Below are positions 26,150 through 34,644 of a DNA stretch of 64,000 bases, in pieces. Position 1 is the first letter of the stretch. Every line of letters starts with the position of its first letter. A program made the translations under genes and the position numbers. This DNA comes from Natronosalvus amylolyticus (GTDB taxonomy: Archaea > Halobacteriota > Halobacteria > Halobacteriales > Natrialbaceae), in contig NZ_CP101160.1 in NCBI RefSeq assembly GCF_024298845.1, forward strand, positions 124,001 to 188,000, given 5' to 3'. The notes beneath the pieces are model-generated. The model was given only the letters and a program-made list of their open reading frames with translations, was not told the DNA's origin and searched no databases.

Positions 26150-27724
26150 CATCTCTGGCGAGTCACCAGGCTGCAATGGTTTGTGGTGTTCTGCTGTCTT
26201 TCTGTGACTGGTCAATCGCTACGTCTCCGACTAATCCCTCGAAGGTGTCTTCACGATCGTTCCAGCGTTGTACCTCGAGAGCCGGATTTTCACTGAAGGC
26301 CGTCGTTTAATGGCTTTCCAATCCTGCACCTATGGTGAAACCGATGGCTAGTATCCGTTTTCGTCCACCAGTTATGGGATGAACAGGCGCAAAACCTCGC
26401 CCTTCACAATGTTGCCGATCCAACGCGTAGGGCGAGCAAAGCTAGTCGTTCAACCATTTGGATTGCAGCCCTCAAACGATCTATGCGAGAGAGGGAGTGA
26501 AAAAACGCCGTCAGCAGTGGCGTTTCTTCGCTTCTAGTCTCTTTTTCTCCCCAGATTGTCGTTGCCTCGGAATCCATGTTGTCGGATCAACCACCGTCGC
26601 TTGGTCGTCCGCGTTGGATCGGCAACTACTATTCAACGCGGGGAGGAAGGCAACGATTGCGGTCGTAGCGATTCACCAGCACCCCGCTACCGAGTCGATT
26701 TGGCCGTGGCAAATGATACATGCAACTGTTTAATGTTGCTGACATTCGTTTGCCAAATACCGGAGGAAGTGCCAACAAATTAAACATAACTGCGGGAATT
26801 TTTGTTTTTGTAACTCTTGGGGAAAACTTAGATAAATGATGCCAGCACCCCTCTAAGTTGATTGACACCTTGCGACTATACCATGTCTTGGTTGACAAAA
26901 ACGCACTTTATTCGTCTGGGGGACGGAAATATGACTTACTCCTACAAACATTCATTTCCAAACAGGTATTATATTATAGGTATATTAGAAACAGACAGAT
27001 AATTTTGACTTACTATTAGTTAGGAAAAGTCACTTTTCCTCCAATTTTGGTTCATCAGATCCGGTCCTTATTGAACTCAATTCATTTCGTAAAAACCACC
27101 GATTGCTGTACAAGGCTTGCATTATCTTAATTGCCGAACACAAGATTGAATTGCCTGGAGTGAAGCGTTTTCAGCCACCAGCAGTTTACATATGTAATAT
27201 AATTATTCCCTCTACTTAGTGTAAAAATCCAACAATAGGTTTGATTAGCTTCGGTGGATAAAACAGAGGGGCGGGTAAAACCTTACATTGAGGACAAGTA
27301 ATAAAATCGAAATACCTATCAATATGGTAGGTTCAATAAAACTGGTCTGCTATCATCGACCCTGCGGCTGGACACTGCTGGGTATGGCTCGATATCGCTG
27401 GCCTTTCGTATCACTCTGCCGAGTTGCCTTCAAAGGGAATATAGCGAGGGTGCACCGACGATTGACCCTCGTTATTTCCTATAAGATACTGCAATCAATA
27501 AACATTTTAGTATTAACTACTCTTCAGACTGGGGGAAACGTGTGTCGGCAGGCAAATATAATAGTCTCGATCAGTGGAACCGTCCGAGATCGACTCGGGT
27601 GCAATGACAATTGATTCATCACCTACAACTACCAGCTGGACCCAATTTTCAATTTATTATATTTTTCTGTGAGGGATTGTCCTATCAGGCCGGCAATCAC
27701 CAGCAAATAGTGTCAGTAACTGTC
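26150..27724. other. AT-rich gene-poor region, right flank of sulfide island
   Basis: About 1.6 kb without a convincing gene. Base composition drops to strongly AT-rich around 26740-27330. Between about 26370 and 26500 one frame reads LWDEQAQNLALHNVAD and then TIWIAALKRSMRE before a stop, which could be a decayed gene, but I do not recognise it. Short frames at 27288-27614 and 27611-28066 have no supporting signals, and the latter runs into the IclR gene on the other strand. It mirrors the AT-rich stretch at 6.5-7.9 kb. Confidence 0.5.
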
Positions 27725-28516
27725 TCACCGACGGTCGTTGAAATCCTTGGTTGCGAGATTGATCTCGATGACGTTCGCCGTTCGCATCACCATCGCTGGA
27801 ATCTCTTCGTTGAATCGGTCTCCAGAGAGGCGACTCGTGGGCGCGGTCACGCTGACTGCACCTCTAACCCCGCCATCCGGTCCGCGGATTGGTGCACCCA
27901 CGGCCCGAATGCCGCGCATTTCCTCTTCGTCGTTCTGTGCATACCCCTGTTCTCGGACGGTCTCGAGTGTCCGCTTGAGTTCATCGGGGTCGGTGATCGT
28001 ATTTGGCGTCGATGCTTGCAGTCCCTTTTGTTTGATAATCTCGTCGACGCGGTACTCCGGAAGTGATGCGAGAATCGCTTTTCCGGCTGAACTGTTGTGA
28101 AGTAATTGTGGATCTTCTCGGAGTTGAATGTGGTAGTCGGTCGCGATTGCCTGATCGCCGCGTGATTCGTACAGCGCAATCTCGTGGCCGTCGTCCTCGA
28201 CGATGAGGTGGGCGTATTCACCACACTCTTCTGCGAAGGCGTCGATTTCGTCTTTGGCAGCCATGTAGACCGGAATGTGGTTGCGGACGTACTCTCCCAT
28301 CATGACGAAGCGAAGACCCAGTTTGTACTCGTCGCCGTCCTGGGTAACGAAGCCGCTTTCACAGAGTGTTGCAAGGTGGGTGTGAAGGGACCCTTTCGAT
28401 AGATCAACGTGTGTATCGAGTTCGCGAATCGGTGCACTATCCAGTTCCTTGAGCACCTCGATAATCTCGAATGCCTTCAAAACTGTCTGGATTCGGCGCC
28501 CCTCTGACGCAGTCAT
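27725..28516 (-). CDS. IclR-family transcriptional regulator
   Basis: 263 residues from the ATG at 28516. Extending to 28714 would cross the promoter, where AATATTAAAC near 28545 is a good TATA element. Residues ~5-70 form the winged helix (LSKGSLHTHLATLCESGFV). The remainder is the IclR effector domain, with HNSSAGKAILASLPEYRVDEI, MRGIRAVGAPI and GAVSVTAPTSRL. The ligand is unknown. The nearest genes are the UspA tandem (divergent) and the AT-rich stretch, so the target is not evident. Confidence 0.92.
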   Translation of the reverse strand: MTASEGRRIQTVLKAFEIIEVLKELDSAPIRELDTHVDLSKGSLHTHLATLCESGFVTQDGDEYKLGLRFVMMGEYVRNHIPVYMAAKDEIDAFAEECGEYAHLIVEDDGHEIALYESRGDQAIATDYHIQLREDPQLLHNSSAGKAILASLPEYRVDEIIKQKGLQASTPNTITDPDELKRTLETVREQGYAQNDEEEMRGIRAVGAPIRGPDGGVRGAVSVTAPTSRLSGDRFNEEIPAMVMRTANVIEINLATKDFNDRR

Positions 28517-28825
28517 TGCTGGCCTATCACAGCCACTCGGTTTAATATTTGGGTATATCAAACGACCATGGGCTGTTCTGTGGGCCGATAGTCGACTGAC
28601 TCTTCGAATCGTCTCGTTCGAACAGCTGACGACTCGAGGGTGTGATTCCGGCTCGAAGGATTGGTCACGTCTCGAGACAGGAATCTGGACCTCCCGTTCA
28701 TTTCGAACACCCACTGCGAGATACCCTGCTTCGATCCTTCGGATAAAGGGTCTGTGCTTTATTTACCTGGATGGTGTCGATTCTCTATCTCTCATCGGGA
28801 ATCACCGATGTGAGGTCCCCACACC

Positions 28826-29716
28826 ATGACCCGACATATCCTCGTTCCGGTCGACGGCTCCTCGCATTCGAGTGCTGGCCTTACGTACGCCTTCGTTTCG
28901 TTTCCGGACGCCACGTTCACCGCTATTTACGTCATCGATACGGATCGTGATTCGTATCGAAGTGCTGGATCGTCCCAGACGAACGAAGAGCGGTGGCGAG
29001 ATCAGGGCGAACGGATTCTCGAGGACGCGCTCGAGGTAGCCGACGACGCTGGCGTCGACCTCGAGACGATCCTCGAGCACGGCACCCCGCATTCGACGAT
29101 CCTCGAGTACATCGTGGACCAGGACGTCGATCACGTTGTAATGGGGAGTCACGGCGAATCACCGATCGTACGGCCGTTTCTCGGGCACGTGAGCGAAGCT
29201 GTCGTCAGGCGCGCTTCCGTCTCGACGACGATCGTGCCCGAACCCGACTCGGCCTTACGTGAGCGTGATCTTCCGGGCCGAATCCTCGTTCCCGTGGACG
29301 GCTCCGAGCAATCGCTCGCCGCCCTCGAGTACGCGACAACGCTGTTTCCGGACGGCAGATTCACCCTCTTGCACACGATCACGTTCCCCTTCGACACCGA
29401 GCCAGGGGCTATCGAAGGCACCTATCTCGAACCGTTGGTCGACGACCTGACCGAGCAAGGTGAAGGAATACTCGAGGACGCGCTCGAGGTCGTCGCTGAC
29501 GAGTCGCTCGTCGTCGAGACCGAACTCCAGTTTGGTGAACCCGCCCGAACGATCGAGAAGCTGGCCCAGCAGGCGGATTTCGATCAGATTATCATGGGTA
29601 GTCACGGGCGGTCGCTTCCCTCGAGGATCATTACCGGTAGTGTCGCCGAAACGGTTTCGAGGCGCGCAACCAACCCGGTGACCTTGGTACGTGGTGCGTT
29701 CACCGAGGGTGAGTAA
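28826..29716 (+). CDS. Tandem UspA-domain universal stress protein
   Basis: 296 residues, two UspA domains (about 1-145 and 150-292). Each starts with ILVPVDGS and ends with an ATP-type loop: GSHGESPIVRPFLGHVSE and GSHGRSLPSRIITGSVAE. Both keep the GxxG...GSxxE pattern of nucleotide-binding members. A TATA-like TTTATTTA near 28757 implies a ~40-nt leader. It is followed by a DUF2267 gene. Confidence 0.92.
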   Translation: MTRHILVPVDGSSHSSAGLTYAFVSFPDATFTAIYVIDTDRDSYRSAGSSQTNEERWRDQGERILEDALEVADDAGVDLETILEHGTPHSTILEYIVDQDVDHVVMGSHGESPIVRPFLGHVSEAVVRRASVSTTIVPEPDSALRERDLPGRILVPVDGSEQSLAALEYATTLFPDGRFTLLHTITFPFDTEPGAIEGTYLEPLVDDLTEQGEGILEDALEVVADESLVVETELQFGEPARTIEKLAQQADFDQIIMGSHGRSLPSRIITGSVAETVSRRATNPVTLVRGAFTEGE

Positions 29717-29851
29717 CGCTCGAGGATGCGTTCTACCTGGTGGCTGCGCCCCAGTGTCGACCAACGGGGAACAGCCTCGAGTCCGTAGGCCGCAGACACC
29801 TTCTGAACCCGGGGTTTATACCACCGCTCGTGGTCGAACCCATGAACCGAT

Positions 29852-30307
29852 ATGAACTTCGATGAGTTTACCGGACAGATCCAGCATCGTCTCGAGTTTT
29901 CGGGGACTGGGGAAACGGTCCGTGCAATTCGGGCTACACTCATGACGCTCGGCCAGCGAATCCCCGAGGGAGCGGCGAACGACCTTGCGGCGTCGTTACC
30001 CATGGAAATCCAGTGGTATATGACCGGTGCTGTCCACGATCACGGTCAGCGATTCGACTGGAAAGAGTTCATCTCGAGAGTCAGCGAAATCGAGCGAACT
30101 GATCCAGCGGACGCGGCCTATCACGCACGAGTAATCGTCGACCTCGTTCACACACAGGTCCCGGAGTCCGATTTCCGACAGCTACGCGAACAACTGCCCG
30201 AAAGCCAGGACGACGAGAACTGGCGCAAACTGTTCGAAGTCGTCGATGCTGGCGGCTGGGGCGAGGCTGAAGAGGCCCAAACGGGTGGCGGGCCACAATC
30301 GTCGTAA
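29852..30307 (+). CDS. DUF2267-type protein
   Basis: 151 residues. It begins MNFDEFTGQIQHRLEFSG and continues ATLMTLGQRIPEGAANDLAASLP, which is the DUF2267 pattern. A central WKEFISRVSE and a C-terminal LREQLPES segment form a second related helical unit, so the domain is probably duplicated. The tail is Gly/Glu-rich. It sits 135 bp after the UspA gene, and the two may share stress regulation. No enzymatic function is known for the family. Confidence 0.85.
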   Translation: MNFDEFTGQIQHRLEFSGTGETVRAIRATLMTLGQRIPEGAANDLAASLPMEIQWYMTGAVHDHGQRFDWKEFISRVSEIERTDPADAAYHARVIVDLVHTQVPESDFRQLREQLPESQDDENWRKLFEVVDAGGWGEAEEAQTGGGPQSS

Positions 30308-30476
30308 CGAGAGCCGAGCGTGGGCACATGGAACATCCCCGTTTGTGACCGACACGACTTGCCAATTTGAGGTGAAATTGAAGTGTTCTCGAGCGTTAGT
30401 TCAATCGAGACGGTGCGGCGGTAGGTGCGGCGCTTCATTTTACCCAATAGCAAAGTCTGTACAATGTATGTGTTCT

Positions 30477-30490
30477 AATAGTATACTATT
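30477..30490. promoter_or_regulatory. Perfect 14-bp palindrome AATAGTATACTATT upstream of the RND exporter
   Basis: Located just before a TATA-like ATTTATG (30496-30502), which in turn is ~27 bp before the short frame at 30528. An exact palindrome touching the TFB/TATA region suggests a dimeric regulator. The regulator is not known. Confidence 0.5.
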
Positions 30491-30527
30491 GAAACATTTA
30501 TGTGACATGCCACGATCAGGTTAGCCT

Positions 30528-30596
30528 ATGATGAGGGACTGGGGTCTCGCAGTAGAAATAATCGACTGGGGCAAACCAATGAGGGGTGGTCGATGA
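30528..30596 (+). CDS. Possible 22-residue leader peptide overlapping the RND exporter start
   Basis: ATG at 30528 directly follows the expected transcription start of the TATA element at 30496-30502. The frame encodes MMRDWGLAVEIIDWGKPMRGGR and ends TGA at 30594-30596, sharing ATGA with the exporter start at 30593. That overlap is the usual arrangement for coupled translation. A GAGGGGTGG ribosome site inside the leader (30580-30588) precedes the exporter ATG. Expression of the peptide is inferred only. Confidence 0.45.
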   Translation: MMRDWGLAVEIIDWGKPMRGGR

Positions 30597-33157
30597 CTCG
30601 AGACGTAGCACGCCAATTCACGGATTTCGTGACGACGCACAATCGCCTGGTCATCGTCGTCATGATCGTGTTGACGGCTGGTGTTGGCTTTGGTATCGTG
30701 CAGGATCAGGGGGACGTCGACGAGGGAATCGACGACGATTCCATGGGGAACACCGACGTCTACGGTGCTCTCGAGTACATCGAAGCTAGCTATGGAGCAG
30801 CAGAGAGTGATGCCGATTCTACGGTCACGACGGACGTGTACGTCATCGCCGATGACGGAGACGCACTCGAGCGAGAGGCGCTTTTGACGGCTCTCGAGTA
30901 TCAAAAACAGGTCCTGGAGTCGGAGACGGTAGACGAGCCACTCGTTGCTGATGGGGTCGACGGCGTCCAAAACCGAGTCGCGATGACACTCCTCGAGGAT
31001 CCGGACGCGGACCTCGGGGCACAGTACGAAGCGCTCGAGTCAGCCAGCGACGAGGAACTCGGTGCGGCGATAGCTGACGTGCTCGCGAACGAAGAGTTCG
31101 CGGCCTTTTACTTGCCGGCCACGGCCGATCCCGGGGAAGCAAACGCCGAGGCATTTCGGATGACGTTCGAATTCGAGGAATCGGCCGGTAATCCGGAAAC
31201 CGGAAGCCCGGCGTTCGAAATCGAACAGGAACTGTTCGAGACGGCTGAGGCGTACGACTCGCCGGCGATTTACGTCGACGGACAGCCAGTGTGGGCCGAG
31301 TTGAACCAACAGCTGTTGAGCGAAATCGCCTGGCTCGTTATCCCCGCGGTCCTTGCCCTATTGCTCGTGATACTCGGTTTCGCCTATCGTGATCTCACCG
31401 ACGTCGTGATCGGGTTTACCGGCACTGTGGTCGCTCTCATCTGGACGGCTGGCCTCATGGGGTGGATGGGACTGTTGAATCAGACGACGGCTATCATCGC
31501 ACCCATTCTCGTCGCAGCATTGAGTATCGACTTCGGTTTCCACGTCTTCATGCGATACAGGGAGCGCCGCGGGCCCGAAGATCCGATTCGAGATTCGTTG
31601 CGTCGGTCGACGGCCGCTGTAGCGGTCGCGTTCGTCCTCGTCACAGTGACGGCGGCAATCGGATTCCTCTCGAATCAGTTCAGCCCCGTCGCGCTCATCC
31701 GTGACCTGGGTGTTGCGATCACGCTTGGCGTGGTTGCGTCGCTGGTCATCTTCACCACGCTGGTTCCCGCATTGAAAGTCAGTGCTGACGGACTCTGGGA
31801 ACGCTTTGGCTACGACCGACGGAAAACGGCGCTCGGCAAAGGCCGACATCTCAGCGGCGTGCTTGAAATTGGTGTGACACTCGCTCGGCGGGCCCCCGTC
31901 GCCGTTATCGCTCTCGTCCTGGTTGCTGGCCTGGCCGGTGGACTGGCGTTCAGCGACCTCGACCGTGAGGCCTGGCAGCAGTTCGACCCCGACGACGTTC
32001 CGGACTGGCAGACCGAGCTTCCGGGGCCGATGGCAGTTGAAAGCCACGAGTCACCACTCGTCGAACAGATGGAGTACGTGCAAACGTCGTTCCAGACCGA
32101 CCAGGAGGGTCTCGCTGCCGGTGGAACTGGCTATACGACGATGCTCGTGACCAGTGACGACGCTGGTGTCGCAACTGCTGAAGGGATGACGGCGCTCGAG
32201 CGCGGCCACGAACGTGCAAGCGAGGAGGACGAGACCATCGTTCTCTCGCAGAACGGTGAGGTCCGCGTGATCTCGGTACTCACCGTGATGGAGATGGCGG
32301 CTGCCGAAAACGAGTCGTTCGCGGCGACGCTCGAGGCTGCAGACACGAACGACGATGGAGTTCCCGACCGAGATGTCGATGCGGTCTTCGACGAACTCTA
32401 CGAGGTCGAACCTGAAGCGGCCGATGCGGTCCTCGAGCGAACCGATGACGGGCAGTACGAATCGATGTTGGTGCAGGTGCCGGCAACGCAAACCTATGGG
32501 TCTGATCGGGCAGCCGTCATGAACGATATCGCTGGCGATATGGCTGCTGGTTCCGACCTCGAGGTCACAGCCGTTGGACCCGGAACACTCAACGAAGCGG
32601 AGATGGGCGAAATCGCAGACGGTATCGTCTGGACGTTATTGCTCGCTCTGGCTGGCGTATTGGTCGCGTTGTCGATCGTTTACCGGCTCGTGCACGGGAG
32701 TTTTACCCTCGGTGCGATTACCGTGATTCCCATCGCTTTGGCGCTTGGGTTCGTTTTTGGCGGGATGTATCTCGTCGGTCAGCCGTTGACGATGGTGACT
32801 GCATTGCTCGTCAGCATTACGATCGGCCTGGGTATTGACTACAACATTCACCTCAGCGACCGATTTTGCCAGGAACTGGAGCGAGGTCAGGACACCGTTA
32901 CTGCACTCCGAGAGGCGGTCACTGGCACCGGTGGTGCCTTGCTCGGCAGCGCTATCACCTCTGGCGGTGCGTTCTCGTTACTGATACTCGTCCCCGAGCC
33001 ACAACTCACGTCGTTCGGCGTCATCGTCGCACTTGCCCTGGGCGTTTCGTTCCTGCTGAGCGTCTTTGTCCTTCCAAGTTTGCTTATTCTGTGGGCACAA
33101 CGGGCTGAGTATGGTGTCTCGAGTGATTCGTCACCGACGACCGACGGTGGTGGTTGA
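30593..33157 (+). CDS. RND-superfamily exporter (MMPL/HpnN-like)
   Basis: 854 residues. It shows the RND duplication: one helix (about 20-38), a large external loop (40-240), five to six helices (about 245-400), another helix near 440, a second loop (460-670), then the final helix bundle to ~840. The conserved intramembrane acidic motif appears as SIDFGFHVFMRYRER in the first half and GIGLGIDYNIHLSDRF in the second, the MMPL/patched pattern. Loops are acidic. Possible cargo includes lipids or hydrophobic compounds; not determined. It is probably translated from a transcript with the small leader frame at 30528. Confidence 0.87.
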   Translation: MTRDVARQFTDFVTTHNRLVIVVMIVLTAGVGFGIVQDQGDVDEGIDDDSMGNTDVYGALEYIEASYGAAESDADSTVTTDVYVIADDGDALEREALLTALEYQKQVLESETVDEPLVADGVDGVQNRVAMTLLEDPDADLGAQYEALESASDEELGAAIADVLANEEFAAFYLPATADPGEANAEAFRMTFEFEESAGNPETGSPAFEIEQELFETAEAYDSPAIYVDGQPVWAELNQQLLSEIAWLVIPAVLALLLVILGFAYRDLTDVVIGFTGTVVALIWTAGLMGWMGLLNQTTAIIAPILVAALSIDFGFHVFMRYRERRGPEDPIRDSLRRSTAAVAVAFVLVTVTAAIGFLSNQFSPVALIRDLGVAITLGVVASLVIFTTLVPALKVSADGLWERFGYDRRKTALGKGRHLSGVLEIGVTLARRAPVAVIALVLVAGLAGGLAFSDLDREAWQQFDPDDVPDWQTELPGPMAVESHESPLVEQMEYVQTSFQTDQEGLAAGGTGYTTMLVTSDDAGVATAEGMTALERGHERASEEDETIVLSQNGEVRVISVLTVMEMAAAENESFAATLEAADTNDDGVPDRDVDAVFDELYEVEPEAADAVLERTDDGQYESMLVQVPATQTYGSDRAAVMNDIAGDMAAGSDLEVTAVGPGTLNEAEMGEIADGIVWTLLLALAGVLVALSIVYRLVHGSFTLGAITVIPIALALGFVFGGMYLVGQPLTMVTALLVSITIGLGIDYNIHLSDRFCQELERGQDTVTALREAVTGTGGALLGSAITSGGAFSLLILVPEPQLTSFGVIVALALGVSFLLSVFVLPSLLILWAQRAEYGVSSDSSPTTDGGG

Positions 33158-33173
33158 TCATGCTCGAGCCAAC

Positions 33174-33731
33174 CTAACTCCCCAGCCTTCCCTCGACGAA
33201 CGCCGAGACATCGGCTGCGAACGCCTCGACCTCGTTCCAGTCAGTGAATTCTATGTCGCCGGCCGCATCCGCCTTTGGCATTTCGCTGACGGCTCGTTTG
33301 GCGATCTGTTTCATCATCAATCGCTTCAGAAAGCCGTACTTCGAGTATCGTAACGCGCCGCCGAACAGTCCGATTCGGTCGGGGTTCCAGTCGGTTTCCT
33401 CGAGGAACCCCTCCACGTATTCTGCTGCTTTTGTCTCACCGGCTTCGTCTGCGGACGATAGCGACACCTGGAAGAACGCAGTCGGCTTCCGCTCGAGGGC
33501 CTCACGATGATCGACGACGAATTCTCGAACCGAGGATTGATGCGCGCCAGCGTGAATCGACGCGCCGACGATGACTGCTTCGAAATCATCGATAGACAGT
33601 GCTGCCGGAACGTCCCCACCATCCACCAGCCGTACGTCGTGACCACGGTTGTCGATGAGTTCTGCGATTCGAGTGGCAATTTTCGATGTCTGGCCTTCGC
33701 CAGTACCATAGAGGACGAGGAACGTTGTCAT
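33174..33731 (-). CDS. Flavodoxin-domain protein (HemG-like)
   Basis: 185 residues, starting at the ATG at 33731. The N-terminal LVLYGTGEGQTSKIA is the FMN-phosphate loop of flavodoxins. EAVIVGASIHAGAHQSSVREFV and FGGALRYSKYGFLKR are typical of the HemG/menaquinone-dependent protoporphyrinogen oxidase group, which is wider than haem synthesis in archaea. The substrate is therefore not assured. It converges on the RND gene, with 16 bp between stops. Confidence 0.85.
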   Translation of the reverse strand: MTTFLVLYGTGEGQTSKIATRIAELIDNRGHDVRLVDGGDVPAALSIDDFEAVIVGASIHAGAHQSSVREFVVDHREALERKPTAFFQVSLSSADEAGETKAAEYVEGFLEETDWNPDRIGLFGGALRYSKYGFLKRLMMKQIAKRAVSEMPKADAAGDIEFTDWNEVEAFAADVSAFVEGRLGS

Positions 33732-33930
33732 AGTCGATCTCGAGTGACTTCCACCCCGAGACGGTTAAACGTGTGACACGAACTGCCTCATGCCGTGACA
33801 TCGCAACGAAATCCCTTTGGATACATGCTCTTCTGATGGTATCACCATTAACAATACTGGAGGCTAACCGCTCCCGAAAAGGAATATCGGTCGATACGTT
33901 TATAGTAAATTATATTGAATGTCAGGTTGA

Positions 33931-34635
33931 ATGGACCGACACGAGGAAGCGTTTGTTCGGGGTGAGTCCCCAACAGAATGCACGCCAGGGTTTTTACAAT
34001 CTCGTTTAGAGCTGATGAAAGGGACTGGGTGTAACCTTCTCGTGACCGGATCCGTCGCTCCTGAAGTGACGTTTCACGCCACGAGAAACCTGTTTGGGGC
34101 GGACCAGGCGAAGACTCCACGACAGCGACTCCTCGCGTGTACCGACCTCGAGCCACCGGCAAATCACTATCTGTTGACTGGCTACGAGCAACCGCCCGAG
34201 CGAGTCACGACAAGCGGCATCGAACGTGGGGTGACGACCGTCGACTCACCGATCGATCACACGCTCACGTCCCAATCGAGCTGGCTTCGATCGTATCAAC
34301 GGAATCTCTGTGAGTCGATCGCCGATATCGATGCCAGCGTGGATGGCCTCGAGCCATCGCAGTTCCGTCTGGCCTTTCTGACACTACGCCCTATTCTCGA
34401 GAACGACTGTTCGTACGAGGCGGGCCAGTTTTTGCGGGTGGTGACCGACGTCGTCGAGGGCGTTTCCGGAATGGCACACTATCATCTTCCGGTTGCGAAC
34501 GAATCGCCGTTGGTCGAGGAGTGTATCGACCACTTCGACGTACAGATTCAACTTCGGAATCCTGACGGTGGGTCAGCCGAAACCCGATGGCGGTTTCCAG
34601 ACGCGGATACGATCACACCATGGCACAAACTATGA
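33931..34635 (+). CDS. RecA-like protein without Walker A (DUF7504-type), first gene of the CHAT pair
   Basis: 234 residues; TTTATAG at 33899-33905 is 26 bp upstream, so it is leaderless. The NLLVTGSVAPEV start, RRRLLACTD-like strand (here QRLLACTDLE) and FLTLRPILENDC resemble the haloarchaeal DUF7504 group, which has a RecA/KaiC core. The phosphate-binding loop is absent: after the first strand it reads GSVAPEVTFH rather than GxxxxGK(S/T). It would bind rather than hydrolyse nucleotide, if at all. It is followed after 9 bp by a CHAT-domain gene with its own ribosome site (GAGGGGG), so the two are one operon. Confidence 0.75.
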   Translation: MDRHEEAFVRGESPTECTPGFLQSRLELMKGTGCNLLVTGSVAPEVTFHATRNLFGADQAKTPRQRLLACTDLEPPANHYLLTGYEQPPERVTTSGIERGVTTVDSPIDHTLTSQSSWLRSYQRNLCESIADIDASVDGLEPSQFRLAFLTLRPILENDCSYEAGQFLRVVTDVVEGVSGMAHYHLPVANESPLVEECIDHFDVQIQLRNPDGGSAETRWRFPDADTITPWHKL

Positions 34636-34644
34636 GGGGGAAAC

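Noticed and set aside
26370-26500. Short coding-like segment, considered as transposase remnant
   Set aside because: No catalytic motif or inverted repeats could be found; noted only as possible decay.
27288-28066. Open frames of 108 and 151 codons in and after the AT-rich stretch
   Set aside because: No start signals or recognisable motifs; the second overlaps the IclR gene on the opposite strand.
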